Origin: Prorocentrum cordatum
Lineage: Eukaryota > Sar > Dinophyceae > Prorocentrales > Prorocentraceae
Assembly: GCA_963575745.1 (NCBI GenBank)
Contig: CAUYUJ010012781.1
Location: 99,215 to 163,214, forward strand
DNA: 64,000 nucleotides
Direction of reading: 5' to 3'
Every line of letters begins with the position of its first letter. Positions within the stretch are counted from its first letter, which is position 1. Positions 31,678-41,558 of this stretch are shown here, in pieces. The notes under the pieces were generated by a model that saw only the letters and a list, made by a program, of their open reading frames with translations, was not told the DNA's origin and made no database searches. Position numbers and translations under genes: made by a program.

Positions 31678-32190
31678 GCCGACCATAGCGCGTGGCACTG
31701 CAACCCCTCAGTAGTTCTCGACGCTCTTCACGTGGACGCTGGCCGAAACATCTTTCGATCGCCATCTCATTGAAGATGCCGTGGTCGGCGTTCCAGGGGA
31801 GCGCGCCGCATTCGGCCAGATCTGGGGCCTCGGATGGGTCTAAAACGATCGCGTGCCCCGCCTCTGCCTCCGAGCGGCACCAACGCCGAGCGTTTGATCC
31901 TGCGCGCATGTGCGTTCGTGACGACGCACAGCGTCCTTTATCATCGCCACCAGCCCTCAGGGCAGAGCCAAGCACACACCCGAGACGTCGGGGGACCTTG
32001 GTCGGAGAGCGCAGGTGGGCGGGGGAGTTCGGGAGCGTCCATCTTACCTGCGGGTCTGCAGGTTAGGCGAACCCCCCTCCCCGTAGACGGAGCTTTTCCC
32101 GGGAGCATCAGGGGAGGCATCGTTTTTTTTTTCTCATTTCGAGCCACTACATGCACATAGTGGTGGCACAGCCCAGAAGAAGCCATCCGT
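31678..32190. other. Downstream region of the hydrolase; no gene recognised
   Basis: Presumed 3' UTR and intergenic sequence. No poly(A) signal is identifiable, as is usual for dinoflagellates. Confidence 0.5.
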
Positions 32191-32194
32191 ATCG

Positions 32195-32262
32195 CCGTCG
32201 TCATCGTCGTTATTGTCGTCGTCGTTGTGGTCGTCGTCGTCGTCGTCGTCGTCGGCCGTTCG
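32195..32262. repeat. (GTC)n microsatellite
   Basis: GTC/GTT triplets on the plus strand. Confidence 0.9.
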
Positions 32263-32480
32263 CCAGCCTTGTCTGCTCCACCCGGTACCAAAAAGAACCC
32301 AGGAAGCCCTTGAGGGCCCCAAATCGCTGAATACCTAAAGGAAAGTAATGACTTCTGCGTTTCCGCACTTCCCCTTCTATACGATTCCGAGGCTTGCGCA
32401 GAGCCTCCAAGGGAGTCCCTGGACGCAAGAAGCGACCAACATGAGAGTACTTGAGTTAGCCTATCAAGCCTAGCTAGAAC
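32263..32480. other. No gene recognised
   Basis: Short unique spacer between repeats. Confidence 0.5.
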
Positions 32481-32484
32481 CATC

Positions 32485-33065
32485 GCGCGCGCGAAGCGCG
32501 CAATTTACTGAGGAATCGCGCTCTCGCTAGGGACGTCCTGGCAACTTATCCAAAAATCGCGCTCTCGCCTTTGACTTCCTCGCAATTTATTTAGGCGCCA
32601 CGTCCTTCCCATTCGGGAATCACGCTCTCGCCTGGGACGTCCTCACAGTGTACTTAGAAATCGTGCTCTCGCCCGAAACTTCCTGGCGAATTATGCACGA
32701 CTCACGCATCCGCGTAACATAAGTGTTTTTTTCAATTGAAGTGCCCCTCCCGGGGCTCGCTGTGTTTTTACCTGGGAAAGTTTTCGTGCTGCTCAAACTA
32801 TGTCCTTGGCCGCCTGTTTAAAACAACATCGGCTCCCGCCTGATATTTCCCCACAGTGTATTCCCAAATCGCGCTCTCGCGAGAGACTTCCTCATGATTT
32901 AATGCAGGAATTACGCTTTCGCGTGGGACATCCTTGCAGTTCATTCAGACGCCACGCCCTCGACACTCAGGATTCACGCTCTCGCTGTGGATTCCTTTGA
33001 GATTTATTTTGGAATCGCGCTATCGCTCGAGACTTCCTCGCGACTCATGCAGGACACACGCTTTA
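32485..33065. repeat. ~45-bp tandem repeats (array 1)
   Basis: Units such as AATCGCGCTCTCGC, GACTTCCTCGCAATTTAT recur with spacers, ending in CACACGCTTTAGCAACCCGC. The same units and the same end occur at 33915-34130. Confidence 0.8.
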
Positions 33066-33415
33066 GCAACCCGCCTGCTCGACTCGGCCGTCCAAGCCCG
33101 CCTTCCAGACCCGCCCGCTAGGGTCTACGCGCCCAATCTGCCCGTCTGGTCCTGCCACGTGTTTTCTGGTCCTGGCCCCTCTCCTGCTATTTTCTCTCGT
33201 TCTCCATCTTCCTGCCTCCCCCTTGTCCCTTCTTTCCATCCGTCCTCTCTTTCCCTGCCTCAGGGGCTGCACGCAATATACGCTGCAGGTAAGAAAGATA
33301 CCCCGAAATGCGTACGATCGAAGACGAAGAGGGCGGGTATCGATGGTTTGGGATATACGTGTTGAGTGGCACGCGAGCAGGAAAGAGCGAACAGTCTTAA
33401 AATAATTGGTGTTGC
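33066..33415. repeat. Dispersed module T, copy 1
   Basis: Starting near GGGTCTACGCGCCCAATCTG, the module continues through a pyrimidine-rich segment, GCTGCAGGTAAGAAAGATAC, ACGAAGAGGGCGGGTATCGA and GGCACGCGAGCAGGAAAGAG, and ends GAACAGTCTTAAAATAATTG directly at a trinucleotide repeat. Other copies lie at 34885-34985 (right part) and 60540-60800 (inverted). Confidence 0.85.
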
Positions 33416-33419
33416 TTTG

Positions 33420-33623
33420 TTGCTGTGTGGTTGTGTCGTTGTTGGTGGTGATGGTGTTGTTGTTGTTGGTGGTGTTGATGTTGATGTTGCTGTTGTTGGT
33501 GGTGGTGGTGGTGTTGCTGTTGCTGTTATTGCTATTGTTGTTTGTTTGTTTGTTGTTGTTGGTGTTGTTGGTGTTGGTGTTGGTGTTGGTGTTGGTGTTG
33601 TTTGTGTTGGTGTTGGTGGTGTT

Positions 33624-33655
<32 letters not shown>

Positions 33656-33810
33656 CGTCGTCGTCGTCCCTCCCGCGACCAGCCCCGAAACCGGCCCCGC
33701 GACCCGCCCGCGACCCGGCCCGGAACCCGGCCCGCGACCCGCCCGCGATCCACCCGCGACCCACCCCGCGACCCACCTGCGACCCATCCGCGACCCACCC
33801 GGGACTCGCA
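33420..33810. repeat. (TTG)n, (GTC)n and CCCGCGACCCAC minisatellite
   Basis: GTT/GGT triplets to about 33625, GTC to 33668, then 10-12-bp CCCGCGACCC units. This is the complementary order and composition to 13365-13665. Confidence 0.9.
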
Positions 33811-33914
33811 CCGTGTTTTTTTCAAGGGAGGGCAAGATGTCACCAAATTGCGCCCCTGGCCCCCGCTTTACAACAACAGCGGCTCCCGCCTGATGTTTAT
33901 ATACTTCCTCACAA

Positions 33915-34130
33915 GGTATTCCCAAATCGCGCTCTCCCGCGGGACTTCCTCACAAATTATGCAGACATCGCGCTCTCGCCTGGGATTTCTTCGCAATCTA
34001 CTCAGACGCCGCGCCCTCGACACTCAGGAATCACGCTGTCGCTATGGATTTCCTCACGATGAATTTGGGAATCGCGCTGTCGATTTAGATTTCCTCGCGA
34101 TTCATGCAGGACGCACGCTTTAGCAACCCG
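33915..34130. repeat. ~45-bp tandem repeats (array 2)
   Basis: The units match array 1 (AAATCGCGCTCTC, GACTTCCTCACAAATTATGC) and end in CGCACGCTTTAGCAACCCGC. Confidence 0.8.
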
Positions 34131-34320
34131 CCTTCCCGACCCGCCTGTTAGGGTCTACGCGCCCGATCTGCCCGTCTAGTCCCCCCCTTCCTTCGCGACA
34201 TAATTTTCCGGACCCCCTCCCGCAGAGGGCGCCTTAATATTCCGGACCCCCCCCCAGCAAAATTGCGAGCGCGACGACGACGACGACGACGACGACGATA
34301 CGAGAACTACGACTACGACT

Positions 34321-34352
<32 letters not shown>

Positions 34353-34682
34353 AACGACAACGACAACGACGACGACGACGACGACGAAGGGGCAGCTTTC
34401 CGCACGAAGAAAGCGGCCTTGAAGGCGGACTTCAAGGAGAATTGAGGGGCACTTAAGTGCGCAAGATGATGTTCGCGCTTGGCGTGCGACGAGGAAACCA
34501 TCACCGAGATAGTCGTCATCGCCATCAGAAGTACCATCATTGCCACCGCCGTATCATATCGTGATGATGGTGATAACGACGATGATGAGGATGATGACGA
34601 TGATGTTGAACATGTTGTTGATGATGATGATGCTGATGATGATGATGCTGATGATGATGTTGGTGATGATGAACATGATGAT

Positions 34683-34714
<32 letters not shown>

Positions 34715-34880
34715 TGATGCTGATGATGATGATGATGGTTAGTACTCCGCGGGCTAGTACCCAAAAGGCGCCCTAATAAACCGGACCCCCCCTGAACGTC
34801 GGCTTCAAGAAACGCCTTAATAAACCGGACCCCCTGCTTCCCCAAAAGGCGCCTTAATAAACCGGACCCGGGGGACGATT
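34131..34880. repeat. (GAC)n and (GAT)n tracts bracketed by TTAATAAACCGGACCCC repeats
   Basis: GGCGCCTTAATATTCCGGACC-like units lie at about 34190-34255 and GCGCCTTAATAAACCGGACC units at about 34770-34870. Between them are (GAC)n at 34272-34388, unique sequence, and (GAT)n at 34560-34738. Confidence 0.85.
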
Positions 34881-34884
34881 ATTA

Positions 34885-35225
34885 AGGGATTACGGTCGAA
34901 GACGAAGAGGGCTTCTATCGAGGGCTTGGGATATGCGTGCTGAATGGCACGCGAGCAGATAAGAGCGAACAGTCTTAAAATGATTGTTGTTGTCGTCGTC
35001 CCCCCGCGACCCGCCCGCGACCCGGCCCGCGTCCCACCCGCGACCCGGCCCGCGTCCCACCCGCGACCCGCCCGCGACCCGCTCGCGAACCCCCCCCCCC
35101 GCGACCCACCTGCGACCCCCACCCCGTGATCCGCCCGCGACCTACCCGCGACCCACCCCGCGACCCGCCCGCGACCCACCCGCGACCCATCCGCGACCCA
35201 CCTACCCGCGACCCACCCACGTTGC
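34885..35225. repeat. Module T right part plus CCCGCGACCC minisatellite
   Basis: ACGGTCGAAGACGAAGAGGG to GAACAGTCTTAAAATGATTG (34889-34985) is followed by a short TTGTTGTCGTCGTC run and about twenty CCCGCGACCCGC-type units. Confidence 0.9.
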
Positions 35226-35344
35226 TTAATCGAGCAAAATCAGCGCCTGCGGCGGGCTCGCTTGCGGCGGGCTTCTTCAGAGCCTCCCAAACTGCGGACA
35301 TACCCGCCGCCCCCGCTCTCTTATCCGCAACTGCGGTGCTACGT

Positions 35345-35480
35345 GTATTTTTATATATATATTATATATATATAGAAAGGGAAAGACAAATACATATAAA
35401 CATGTGTATATATACAGATAATTCTACCCAGATGAATTTATATATATGATTGATATGTATGTAGCTTTATATACAAATCT
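35345..35480. repeat. (AT)n-rich island
   Basis: ATATAT and ACATAT tracts in GC-rich surroundings. Confidence 0.9.
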
Positions 35481-35945
35481 GCTTGAAGTGTTGCTCTAGG
35501 GAGCCATCGGGCAGCATGTGTTGCCAGCGCCTTGGCGCCGTCCGTCGGCGGGCTCCTCCTGTCAACTAGCAGTGATGACAAATCAAATTCCAGGAGCACC
35601 CCGGAATCTTGCGCTTCCTTCTCTTTACGGCTACACCTCCTCCACTTCCTCTTCTTCCTACCCCTCTTTGTCCTTCCCTTCCCTTTGCGCAGTTATCTAG
35701 GGCTCCTTCACTTGACACCCTGAGGATTCTGCACACCACGGAACTCGTTCTGCACAACCCGGCCCACCCCGATGCACGTCGCACGTTGTGTGGAACTCAC
35801 TCAGGCACGTGGTCGCGACGTCGGACGTGTGATGTACGCCGAGTGTTGATCCGGATTGCTAAGGCCTTACGGCCAGTGCCGCCGACCCTGGATACCTCGG
35901 CCCTCGAGGGTGACGGGATGCGTGATAAGATGTCGGAGGTAAATG
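35481..35945. other. No gene recognised
   Basis: Unique sequence; a 154-codon frame runs into the purine tract but shows no domain. Confidence 0.45.
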
Positions 35946-35949
35946 AAGA

Positions 35950-36075
35950 CGTGGAGGAGGAGGAGGAGGAGGAGGAGGAGGAGGAGGAGGAGGAGGAGGA
36001 GGAAGGGGAGGAGGAGGAGGAGGAGGAGGAGAGGGAGGAGGAGGAGGAGGAGAGGAGGAGGAGGAGGAGGTGATG
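35950..36075. repeat. (GGA)n purine tract
   Basis: Near-pure GGA triplets. Confidence 0.95.
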
Positions 36076-36229
36076 AGTGCTGCTCTGGATGTTTCAGGCA
36101 GGCCACGCCGACATCCTCAGGCTTCTCGGCTGCTGCCTGGCCCCCATCTCCTCGTGCTCCGTCCTCGCCTCCCTCCTCCGCCGCCTCACTCCGGCAGGGG
36201 GCGGGCCAAGGCCCAGACCGCAGACGAAT

Positions 36230-36305
36230 CGACGGGTTCGCGACGCAGGCACGATCCGAGACATCGGCGCGGAGCGCCGACGCTTCATGTTTGTGGCGTC
36301 TTTTC
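36230..36305. mobile_element. Introner-like element, right-arm fragment
   Basis: CACGATCCGAGACATCGGCG followed by CGGAGCGCCGACGCTTCATG and TTTGTGGCGTC resembles the right arm and TTTATG end of the family. No left arm is present. Confidence 0.4.
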
Positions 36306-36374
36306 CTGCCTCGATCGAAGACGCCGGAGGCCAGGGGACGCCGGCGACGACCGCGGCCGACAGCGACGACCGCG

Positions 36375-36376
36375 GC

Positions 36377-36458
<82 letters not shown>

Positions 36459-36805
36459 CCCCCAGACCTTGTCCTGGGGTGCGCTCCGAGCAGAATCTCG
36501 GCGCGCGTCCCGGCCAGAGCCTCGGAGGGCATCCGGCCGTGCGGACGAGGGGCCTCCCGCCGGAGCGGCCCGGGCGGGGGGCGCGCCACGCCCAGCGGGC
36601 CGCGCTCCCCCCCCGAGCCCCTCGCGGGGGGCGGGCGGCGGCGGCGGCGCCGCCGCGGGGAGACCGCCGCGCCCCGACCTACGCAGGACCCCTCCGGCTG
36701 GTGGGCGGGGCACCTGCAGGGCGGCGGCGACGTGGGCTGGTTCCCGGAGAGCCCCTCGTGCGCGCCGCCCGCCCTCGCCCGCGGGTCCAGACAGCCGTGA
36801 GGCGC
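36375..36805. repeat. (GAC)n tract followed by a GC-rich open block
   Basis: GAC triplets at 36375-36460 lead into about 340 bp of very GC-rich sequence, open in several frames and rich in Arg/Pro/Ala/Gly. No domain is seen; exon status is uncertain. Confidence 0.6.
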
Positions 36806-36824
36806 ACGTTCTGCAGTGGAGGCC

Positions 36825-37173
36825 CTGCTCCTCCTCCTCCTCCTCCTCCTCCTCCTCCTCCTCCTCCTCCTCCTCCTCCTCCCTCCTCCTCCACCTCCTC
36901 CTCCTCCTCCTCCTCCTCCTCCTCCTCCTCCTCCTCCTCCTCCTCCTCCTCCCTCCTCCTCCTCCTCCTCCTCCTCCTCATCCTCCTCCTCCTCCTCCTC
37001 CTCCTCCTCGCCTCCTCCCTCCTCCTCCTCCTCCTCCTCCTCCTCCTCCTCCGCCTCCTCCTCCTCCTGTTTCTCGAGGGAGGGAGAAGAAGGAGCGCTG
37101 GCTGCAGGGGAGAGGCAGCAGGCTCGAGGCAGGCTCCTCCTCCTCCTCCTCCTCCTCCTCCTCCTCCTCCTCC
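36825..37173. repeat. (CCT)n tracts leading to the spliced-leader sequence
   Basis: Pyrimidine triplets run at 36830-37072. Sixty bases of unique sequence follow, then a second CCT run (37135-37173) that abuts the DinoSL sequence. Confidence 0.95.
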
Positions 37174-37195
37174 TCCGTAGCCATTTTGGCTCAAG
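37174..37195 (+). other. Dinoflagellate spliced-leader (DinoSL) sequence, full 22 nt
   Basis: The 22 bases match the known DinoSL consensus at every position (first base T, then CCGTAGCC and ATTTTGGCTCAAG). The leader is normally added to mRNAs by trans-splicing, so a genomic copy ahead of an intron-less open frame suggests reinsertion of processed mRNA. The next bases are GT, so an SL RNA gene is an alternative. I see neither an SL-RNA-like stem downstream nor a repeat array of such genes here. Confidence 0.9.
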
Positions 37196-37212
37196 GTGGT
37201 TCTGCTGCGCGG

Positions 37213-37227
37213 CCATAGCCATTTCGG
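37213..37227 (+). other. Possible degenerate second spliced-leader relic
   Basis: CCATAGCCATTTCGG matches the DinoSL core at 13 of 15 positions, 17 bp after the perfect copy. Tandem relic leaders are known for retroposed dinoflagellate genes. The match is short and could be chance. Confidence 0.35.
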
Positions 37228-37342
37228 GCGGCCGCGGCCCGCCATAGCAGAGCCCCCAGCGCCCGAGGTGGCGCGACGGAACGAGTGGTGACTCGAGAGC
37301 GGCCTGCGCACGGCGCTGTGCCACCCGAGTCGCCCGCGACAC

Positions 37343-38866
37343 ATGTGTGAGGACGCCACCGCCGCCCCGCCCTCGTTAAGGGCGACACCGGTGGCGCGCG
37401 CCGCGCGGCGGCGGGCGCGGCTGTGGCGGACGGCCGCGCGGCGGGCTCAGCAGCAGGGCGCGGAGGTCTTGCACCTGCTGGACTCGCCCGCGGTCGGCTA
37501 CGCCCCCGGCTGCTGGGCAGTGCTTCCCGATCCTGCCGACGCCTTCAAGGAGGGTTTGGCGGCCGGCTGGCGACTCGCAGGCGGCGAGGACGCTTGCGAG
37601 AAGCGGGAGGCGAAGGCAGAGCCCGACACCATATGCTGCAGCGCCGAGATCAGGGCATGCGGGAAAAGGAAGGCGAAGTTGGAGCCCGTTATCCCTCCTA
37701 GCCACAGCTCTGAGAACAGCGCGCGCGAGAAGTTGGAGGCGATGTTAGAGCCCGACATGACCTGCTACAGTACTGCAATCAGGGCGTGTGAGGCTCAGGA
37801 GGCGATGGGAGTGCCAGGCCAGGCGAAGCTGGAGCCTACCATCATTAGCCACAGTTCTGTGAACAGTATGTGCGAGATGTGGGAGGTGAAGGCAGAGCCC
37901 AACAGGATCAGCTACAGCGCTGCGATCAGGACGAGCGCGAAGGGGAAGGCGAAGTTAGAGCCAGTTATCCCTATTACTGGCCACAGCACGGGGACCAGCG
38001 CGTGCGAGAGGTGGAAGGCGAAGGAAGAGCCCGACACCATCAGCTACAGCGCTGAGATCAGGGCATGTGAGAAGGGGAGGGCGCAACAGAAGCCCAGGGA
38101 GAAGTGCGATGAAGGGGAGGCGAAGGTAGAGCCCACTATCGTCGCTAGCCCTATCACTTGGAACAGCGCCTGCGAGAAGTGGGAGGCGACGTTAGAGCCC
38201 GACACGTCACTTAGCCACAACTCAGAGGCCTGTGAGAAGGGGAAGGCGAAGCTGGAGCCCGCCATCCTCTCTAGCCACAACTCTGAAAACAGCGTGTGCG
38301 ATAAGTTGGAGACGAAGGCGGATCCCAACATGATCAGCTACAGCGCTGCGATCAGGTCGTGCGAGAAAAGGAAGGCGAAGGTAGAGCCCGTTATCCCCAG
38401 CCTCCATTCTAGTCTACAGCCCTATGTGAACAGCTGCAGTGTTGCGATCGGTACGGGCGAGACCAGGACGCCGAAGCTTGGGCCCATTCTTCCTAGTCAC
38501 TACTCTAGCTGCTGCAGTCGCGGGCAGGCACTGGCGGGGAGTGAGCCCGACACGATCAGCATCAGTGCGGTAGTCAATACGTGCGAGAAGGCCGCTATCC
38601 AGCGGTGGGAGGCCAGCGAGGAGCGGGCGCGGCTCCTGAGGGACGCCGACGCCCTAAGGGGGGTGGGGCCACAGACAGCGACCAGGCCCTTGAGAACGAC
38701 GATATCGGCTGCAGGAGATCGTTCGGCGCGGCCGAGCGGCGATTGCAGCATCAGTGATCTGCTGGGGCAGCTCGGGGAAGCCACACGTTCGGCGGCGGCG
38801 GCAGCGGGTCCCAGTCCCAGTGTCGCTTCGACCGCTGACAAGCCTCCCGACTGTCAGCAGCAGTGA
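37343..38866 (+). CDS. PPR-derived repeat protein with shortened units, putative retrogene (507 aa)
   Basis: No intron is needed across 507 codons; stop TGA at 38864. Residues 1-83 are Ala/Arg-rich with no clear domain. Residues 84-420 hold about twelve repeats of roughly 21 residues, in two alternating forms: EPDTISYSAEIRACEK and KLEPVIP-SHSSENSACEK. Dinoflagellate PPR proteins carry 35-residue units with the same ISYSAxIxACEK and AKLEPD motifs around a middle helix (QWQ-AL-LL-EM type). That middle, about 14 residues, is missing in every unit here, so normal PPR helix pairs cannot form. Residues 421-507 are low complexity. The start is the first ATG after the DinoSL sequence, 148 bp downstream. 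PPR proteins bind organellar RNA; whether this one does is doubtful. It may be an expressed derivative or a decaying retrogene. Confidence 0.65.
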   Translation: MCEDATAAPPSLRATPVARAARRRARLWRTAARRAQQQGAEVLHLLDSPAVGYAPGCWAVLPDPADAFKEGLAAGWRLAGGEDACEKREAKAEPDTICCSAEIRACGKRKAKLEPVIPPSHSSENSAREKLEAMLEPDMTCYSTAIRACEAQEAMGVPGQAKLEPTIISHSSVNSMCEMWEVKAEPNRISYSAAIRTSAKGKAKLEPVIPITGHSTGTSACERWKAKEEPDTISYSAEIRACEKGRAQQKPREKCDEGEAKVEPTIVASPITWNSACEKWEATLEPDTSLSHNSEACEKGKAKLEPAILSSHNSENSVCDKLETKADPNMISYSAAIRSCEKRKAKVEPVIPSLHSSLQPYVNSCSVAIGTGETRTPKLGPILPSHYSSCCSRGQALAGSEPDTISISAVVNTCEKAAIQRWEASEERARLLRDADALRGVGPQTATRPLRTTISAAGDRSARPSGDCSISDLLGQLGEATRSAAAAAGPSPSVASTADKPPDCQQQ

Positions 38867-38984
38867 CACTTCTTCTTCTACCTGGTGCTCGCGGAGCGCT
38901 ACCTTGTGCTCCTGGTCGCCGTGGAGGTCTGGGTAGAGAGTTGTGTCCTCCTTTCATTCGCACCGCGATAGAGCCGATCCGATC

Positions 38985-39500
38985 CGATCCTCCTCCTCCT
39001 CCTCCTCCTCCTCCTCCTCCTCCTCCTCCTCCTCCTCCTCCTCCTCCTCCTCCTCCTCCTCCTCCTCCTCCTCCTCCTCCTCCTCCTCCTCCTCCTCCTC
39101 CTCCTCCTCCTCCTCCTCCTCCTCCTCCTCCCTCCTCCTCCTCCTCCTCCTCCTCCTCCTCCTCCTCCTCCTCCTCCTCCTCCTCCTCCTCCTCCTCCTC
39201 CTCCTCCTCCTCCTCCTCCTCCTCCTCCTCCTCCTCCTCCTCCTCATCCTCCTCCTCCTCCTCCTCCTCCTCCCCTCCTCCTCCTCCTCCTCCTCCTCCT
39301 CCTCCTCCTCCTCCTCCCCTCCCCTCCTCCTCCTCCTCCTCCTCCTCCTCCTCCTCCTCCTCCTCCTCCTCCCTCCTCCTCCTCCTCCTCCTCCTCCTCC
39401 TCCTCCTCCTCCTCCTCCTCCTCCTCCTCCTCCTCCTCCTCCTCCCTCCTCCTCCTCCTCCTCCTCCTCCTCCTCCTCCTCCTCCTCCTCCTCCTCCTGA
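38985..39500. repeat. 510-bp (TCC)n pyrimidine tract
   Basis: The longest near-pure triplet tract in the window, with a handful of CCTCCC or TCATCC interruptions. It begins 119 bp after the PPR-like stop codon. It could form intramolecular triplex DNA. Confidence 0.97.
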
Positions 39501-39510
39501 GCACCTTGGG

Positions 39511-39560
39511 GTGGCCTTTTGGCTGAGCCTGTGGTGGCCTTTTGGCTGAGCCTGGCCAGC
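39511..39560. repeat. Short tandem repeat GGTGGCCTTTTGGCTGAGCC
   Basis: Two adjacent copies of a ~23-bp unit. The TTTTGGCT core faintly resembles the spliced leader but does not match it. Confidence 0.7.
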
Positions 39561-39864
39561 GCCAAGGCAGACGCACTGCTGGTTTTCTGGCTGTGTGGCC
39601 CGCCCTCGCCAGCGCATATCCTGGCGTACCGAGGTGCAGGAGTCGGCTGTAGCGGACGAGGAGAAGGGCGTGCGGGATGGGTTGTTGCCGTGTGCATGTG
39701 CTTGGTGCGGGTATTGTCGAGGTTTTCGGCTCGTTTGGCTTCGTGGGCGTGGGCGTATGCGTGTGTGGCAGGCGACCGCGAGTTTCGACCATCTGGTCCG
39801 CCCCCTTTGCCGCCCCACGATGCCGCTCCCCCCTTTGCTGGTGCCTCCAGCTCTCCGATCAACA
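39561..39864. other. No gene recognised
   Basis: Unique sequence between the tandem repeat and module R. Confidence 0.5.
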
Positions 39865-40205
39865 CGCAGCTTGCCTCCAGGGTGACCTGGGTTTCTTGGG
39901 CTTCGATGGTTTTGCGACGGAAGGCGTGACGCTTTTCACACCAAAAATCAAGGGACGTCCTGGGGTCTCAGGATTGGGTCTCTTGTGGAAGGTTTCTTGT
40001 GGTCGAGCCCCTACTGCACAGTCAAGTCGCACAGGGAGGATGAGCAACTTTCCAAGGCTGCCCTGGCATCCTTGCCCCCTTTCGGCCCCTCCTCGGCGGC
40101 GTTCGCGGGCCAGCCCCGCTCGAAGACGCCGACAGGCGCCTCCAGGGCCCTGGCATCTTTGCCCCGCATCCTTATTATGCGTCCTGACTGTACTCACGGT
40201 GCCCA
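39865..40205. repeat. Dispersed module R, copy 4
   Basis: GCTTGCCTCCAGGGTGACC, TCGATGGTTTTGCGACGG, GGGACGTCCTGGGGTCTCAG, GGAAGGTTTCTTGTGGTCGA and, further right, ATCCTTATTATGCGTCC match 9836-10170. Copies differ by substitutions and small indels. Confidence 0.85.
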
Positions 40206-40935
40206 CTGGTCGTTGAAACGCCTATATATTATGGAAGACAAGCCCCAGGGAGTCCTGTCCAAGCGGGGTTGTCGAGTGGGGTTGTCCGGATCCCCGCTGG
40301 GCTGCCCGAGGGGTTGTCCGGAATAGGCCGTCCTTGTCGTCATTCATCGGCATGGGTTGCCCGGGGGGGTATTCCGGGGTGGACAGAACCCCCACCTTGA
40401 CGCGTCGATTAGTGAATTATCCGTTTTAGGTTCTCGAGACGGCGCCGCGGCCGTCATTTTCCAGGCTTGCGCCCGCCAGGTTTGGGTCCGAGGTCGTTTT
40501 CATTAAACCACGTTTTGCTAAAGGGGTTTCTGTCCATCCCCAAGGTACCGGGATTCTTTTTCATTTGATCATTTTTCCATTGAGCAATAGCGGGTGGTTT
40601 GGGACTCCCAGATCCCAGTCTGCTCTAGGCGCCCTCCTGCCTCAAAGGGTCGAGAGCGGCTGACCCTCCTCCGTCCGCCTCGAGGGTGCGGGCGGAGGCC
40701 CAGTCTGCGTCCGACCGCCTTCCTGCTTCGTGTTTCTACAATCGAGGCTGATTAGTAGGTCGACCCTGCCAAATCAAGGGTACCCTTGTGTCCTGTGCCT
40801 CGCGACCCATGCTTCTACATTCACATGGCAATGTGGCCCTCCTAAGAGTCGTGTATCCTCTCGCGTGTCCTCTTCAATCCACCCCGACTGTGCCCACTTC
40901 TTTCTCGACCGATGGGTATTCTGAATGTCCTCACG
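40206..40935. other. No gene recognised
   Basis: Unique sequence. GGGGTTGTCCGGA occurs twice (about 40280 and 40312) and inverted at about 6340. Confidence 0.5.
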
Positions 40936-40939
40936 GGGG

Positions 40940-41130
40940 CCGGATGCCAAGAATTCCTATACGCGGGAGTGTATCCACATCCGCCGCCGGGGAGCCGACG
41001 TCCTGGGGACCCAGCGGGCGGCGGATATGGATATATGTTGACCCCCCGGGGCCAACATGTGTCCACATCCACCGCCCGTGGCGGTCCGCGAAAATCGATC
41101 CTCCAGGCGGCGGTTCTGTGTGTATCCCCG
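40940..41130. repeat. Imperfect inverted repeats around TATCCACATCCGCCGC
   Basis: Segments TGTATCCACATCCGCCGCC, GGCGGCGGATATGGATATAT and TGTGTCCACATCCACCGCC alternate orientation and could fold into stems. No coding potential is recognised. Confidence 0.55.
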
Positions 41131-41250
41131 CCGCGACGGAGCCGTGGGGCTGCTCTTCGGGGCAGCTGCGGCCCCCGCGCTCCGCCCCTCGCGGGCTGGC
41201 CGGATGGCGGCGGGCACAGCGCGATTCTGTTTCCGCTCCCGCTTCCAAGC

Positions 41251-41558
41251 GGCGTCTCTTCTCGGTTCTGGGGCCCTTTTTATTCGGGGAGGAGGTCGAC
41301 TCCAGAGTTGCTTCATCCCAAACCTGTGTGCTTTCGTCGAATCTGTGACAGGTGCGTCGAGCATTCGTAGATCCACGACCATTATATGCATTTTATGTTG
41401 ATCCGGCGTCTCTTCTCGGTTCTGGGGCCCTTTTTATTCGGGGAGGAGGTCGACTCCAGAATTGCTTCATCCCAAACTTGTGCGCTTTCGTCGAATCTGT
41501 GACAGATACGTAGAGCATTCGTAGATGTACGACCTTGATATGTATTTTCTGTTGATCC
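41251..41558. repeat. Exact-length tandem duplication, 2 x 154 bp
   Basis: The unit starting GGCGTCTCTTCTCGGTTCTG is repeated at 41251-41404 and 41405-41558 with few differences (for example ATTATATGC against TTGATATGT). The high similarity points to a recent event. No gene is seen. Confidence 0.9.

Noticed and set aside
37376-38841. Minus-strand frames opposite the PPR-like gene
   Set aside because: They are shadows of the repetitive plus-strand gene and show no motif of their own.
39511-39560. TTTTGGCT-containing tandem repeat resembling the spliced leader
   Set aside because: Only the TTTTGGCT core agrees; the leader's start and CAAG end are absent.
38751-39865. Frames of 185-355 codons rich in Pro, Ser, Leu, Glu, Arg or Gly on both strands
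   Set aside because: All six frames of a (TCC)n tract are open, so length says nothing about coding.
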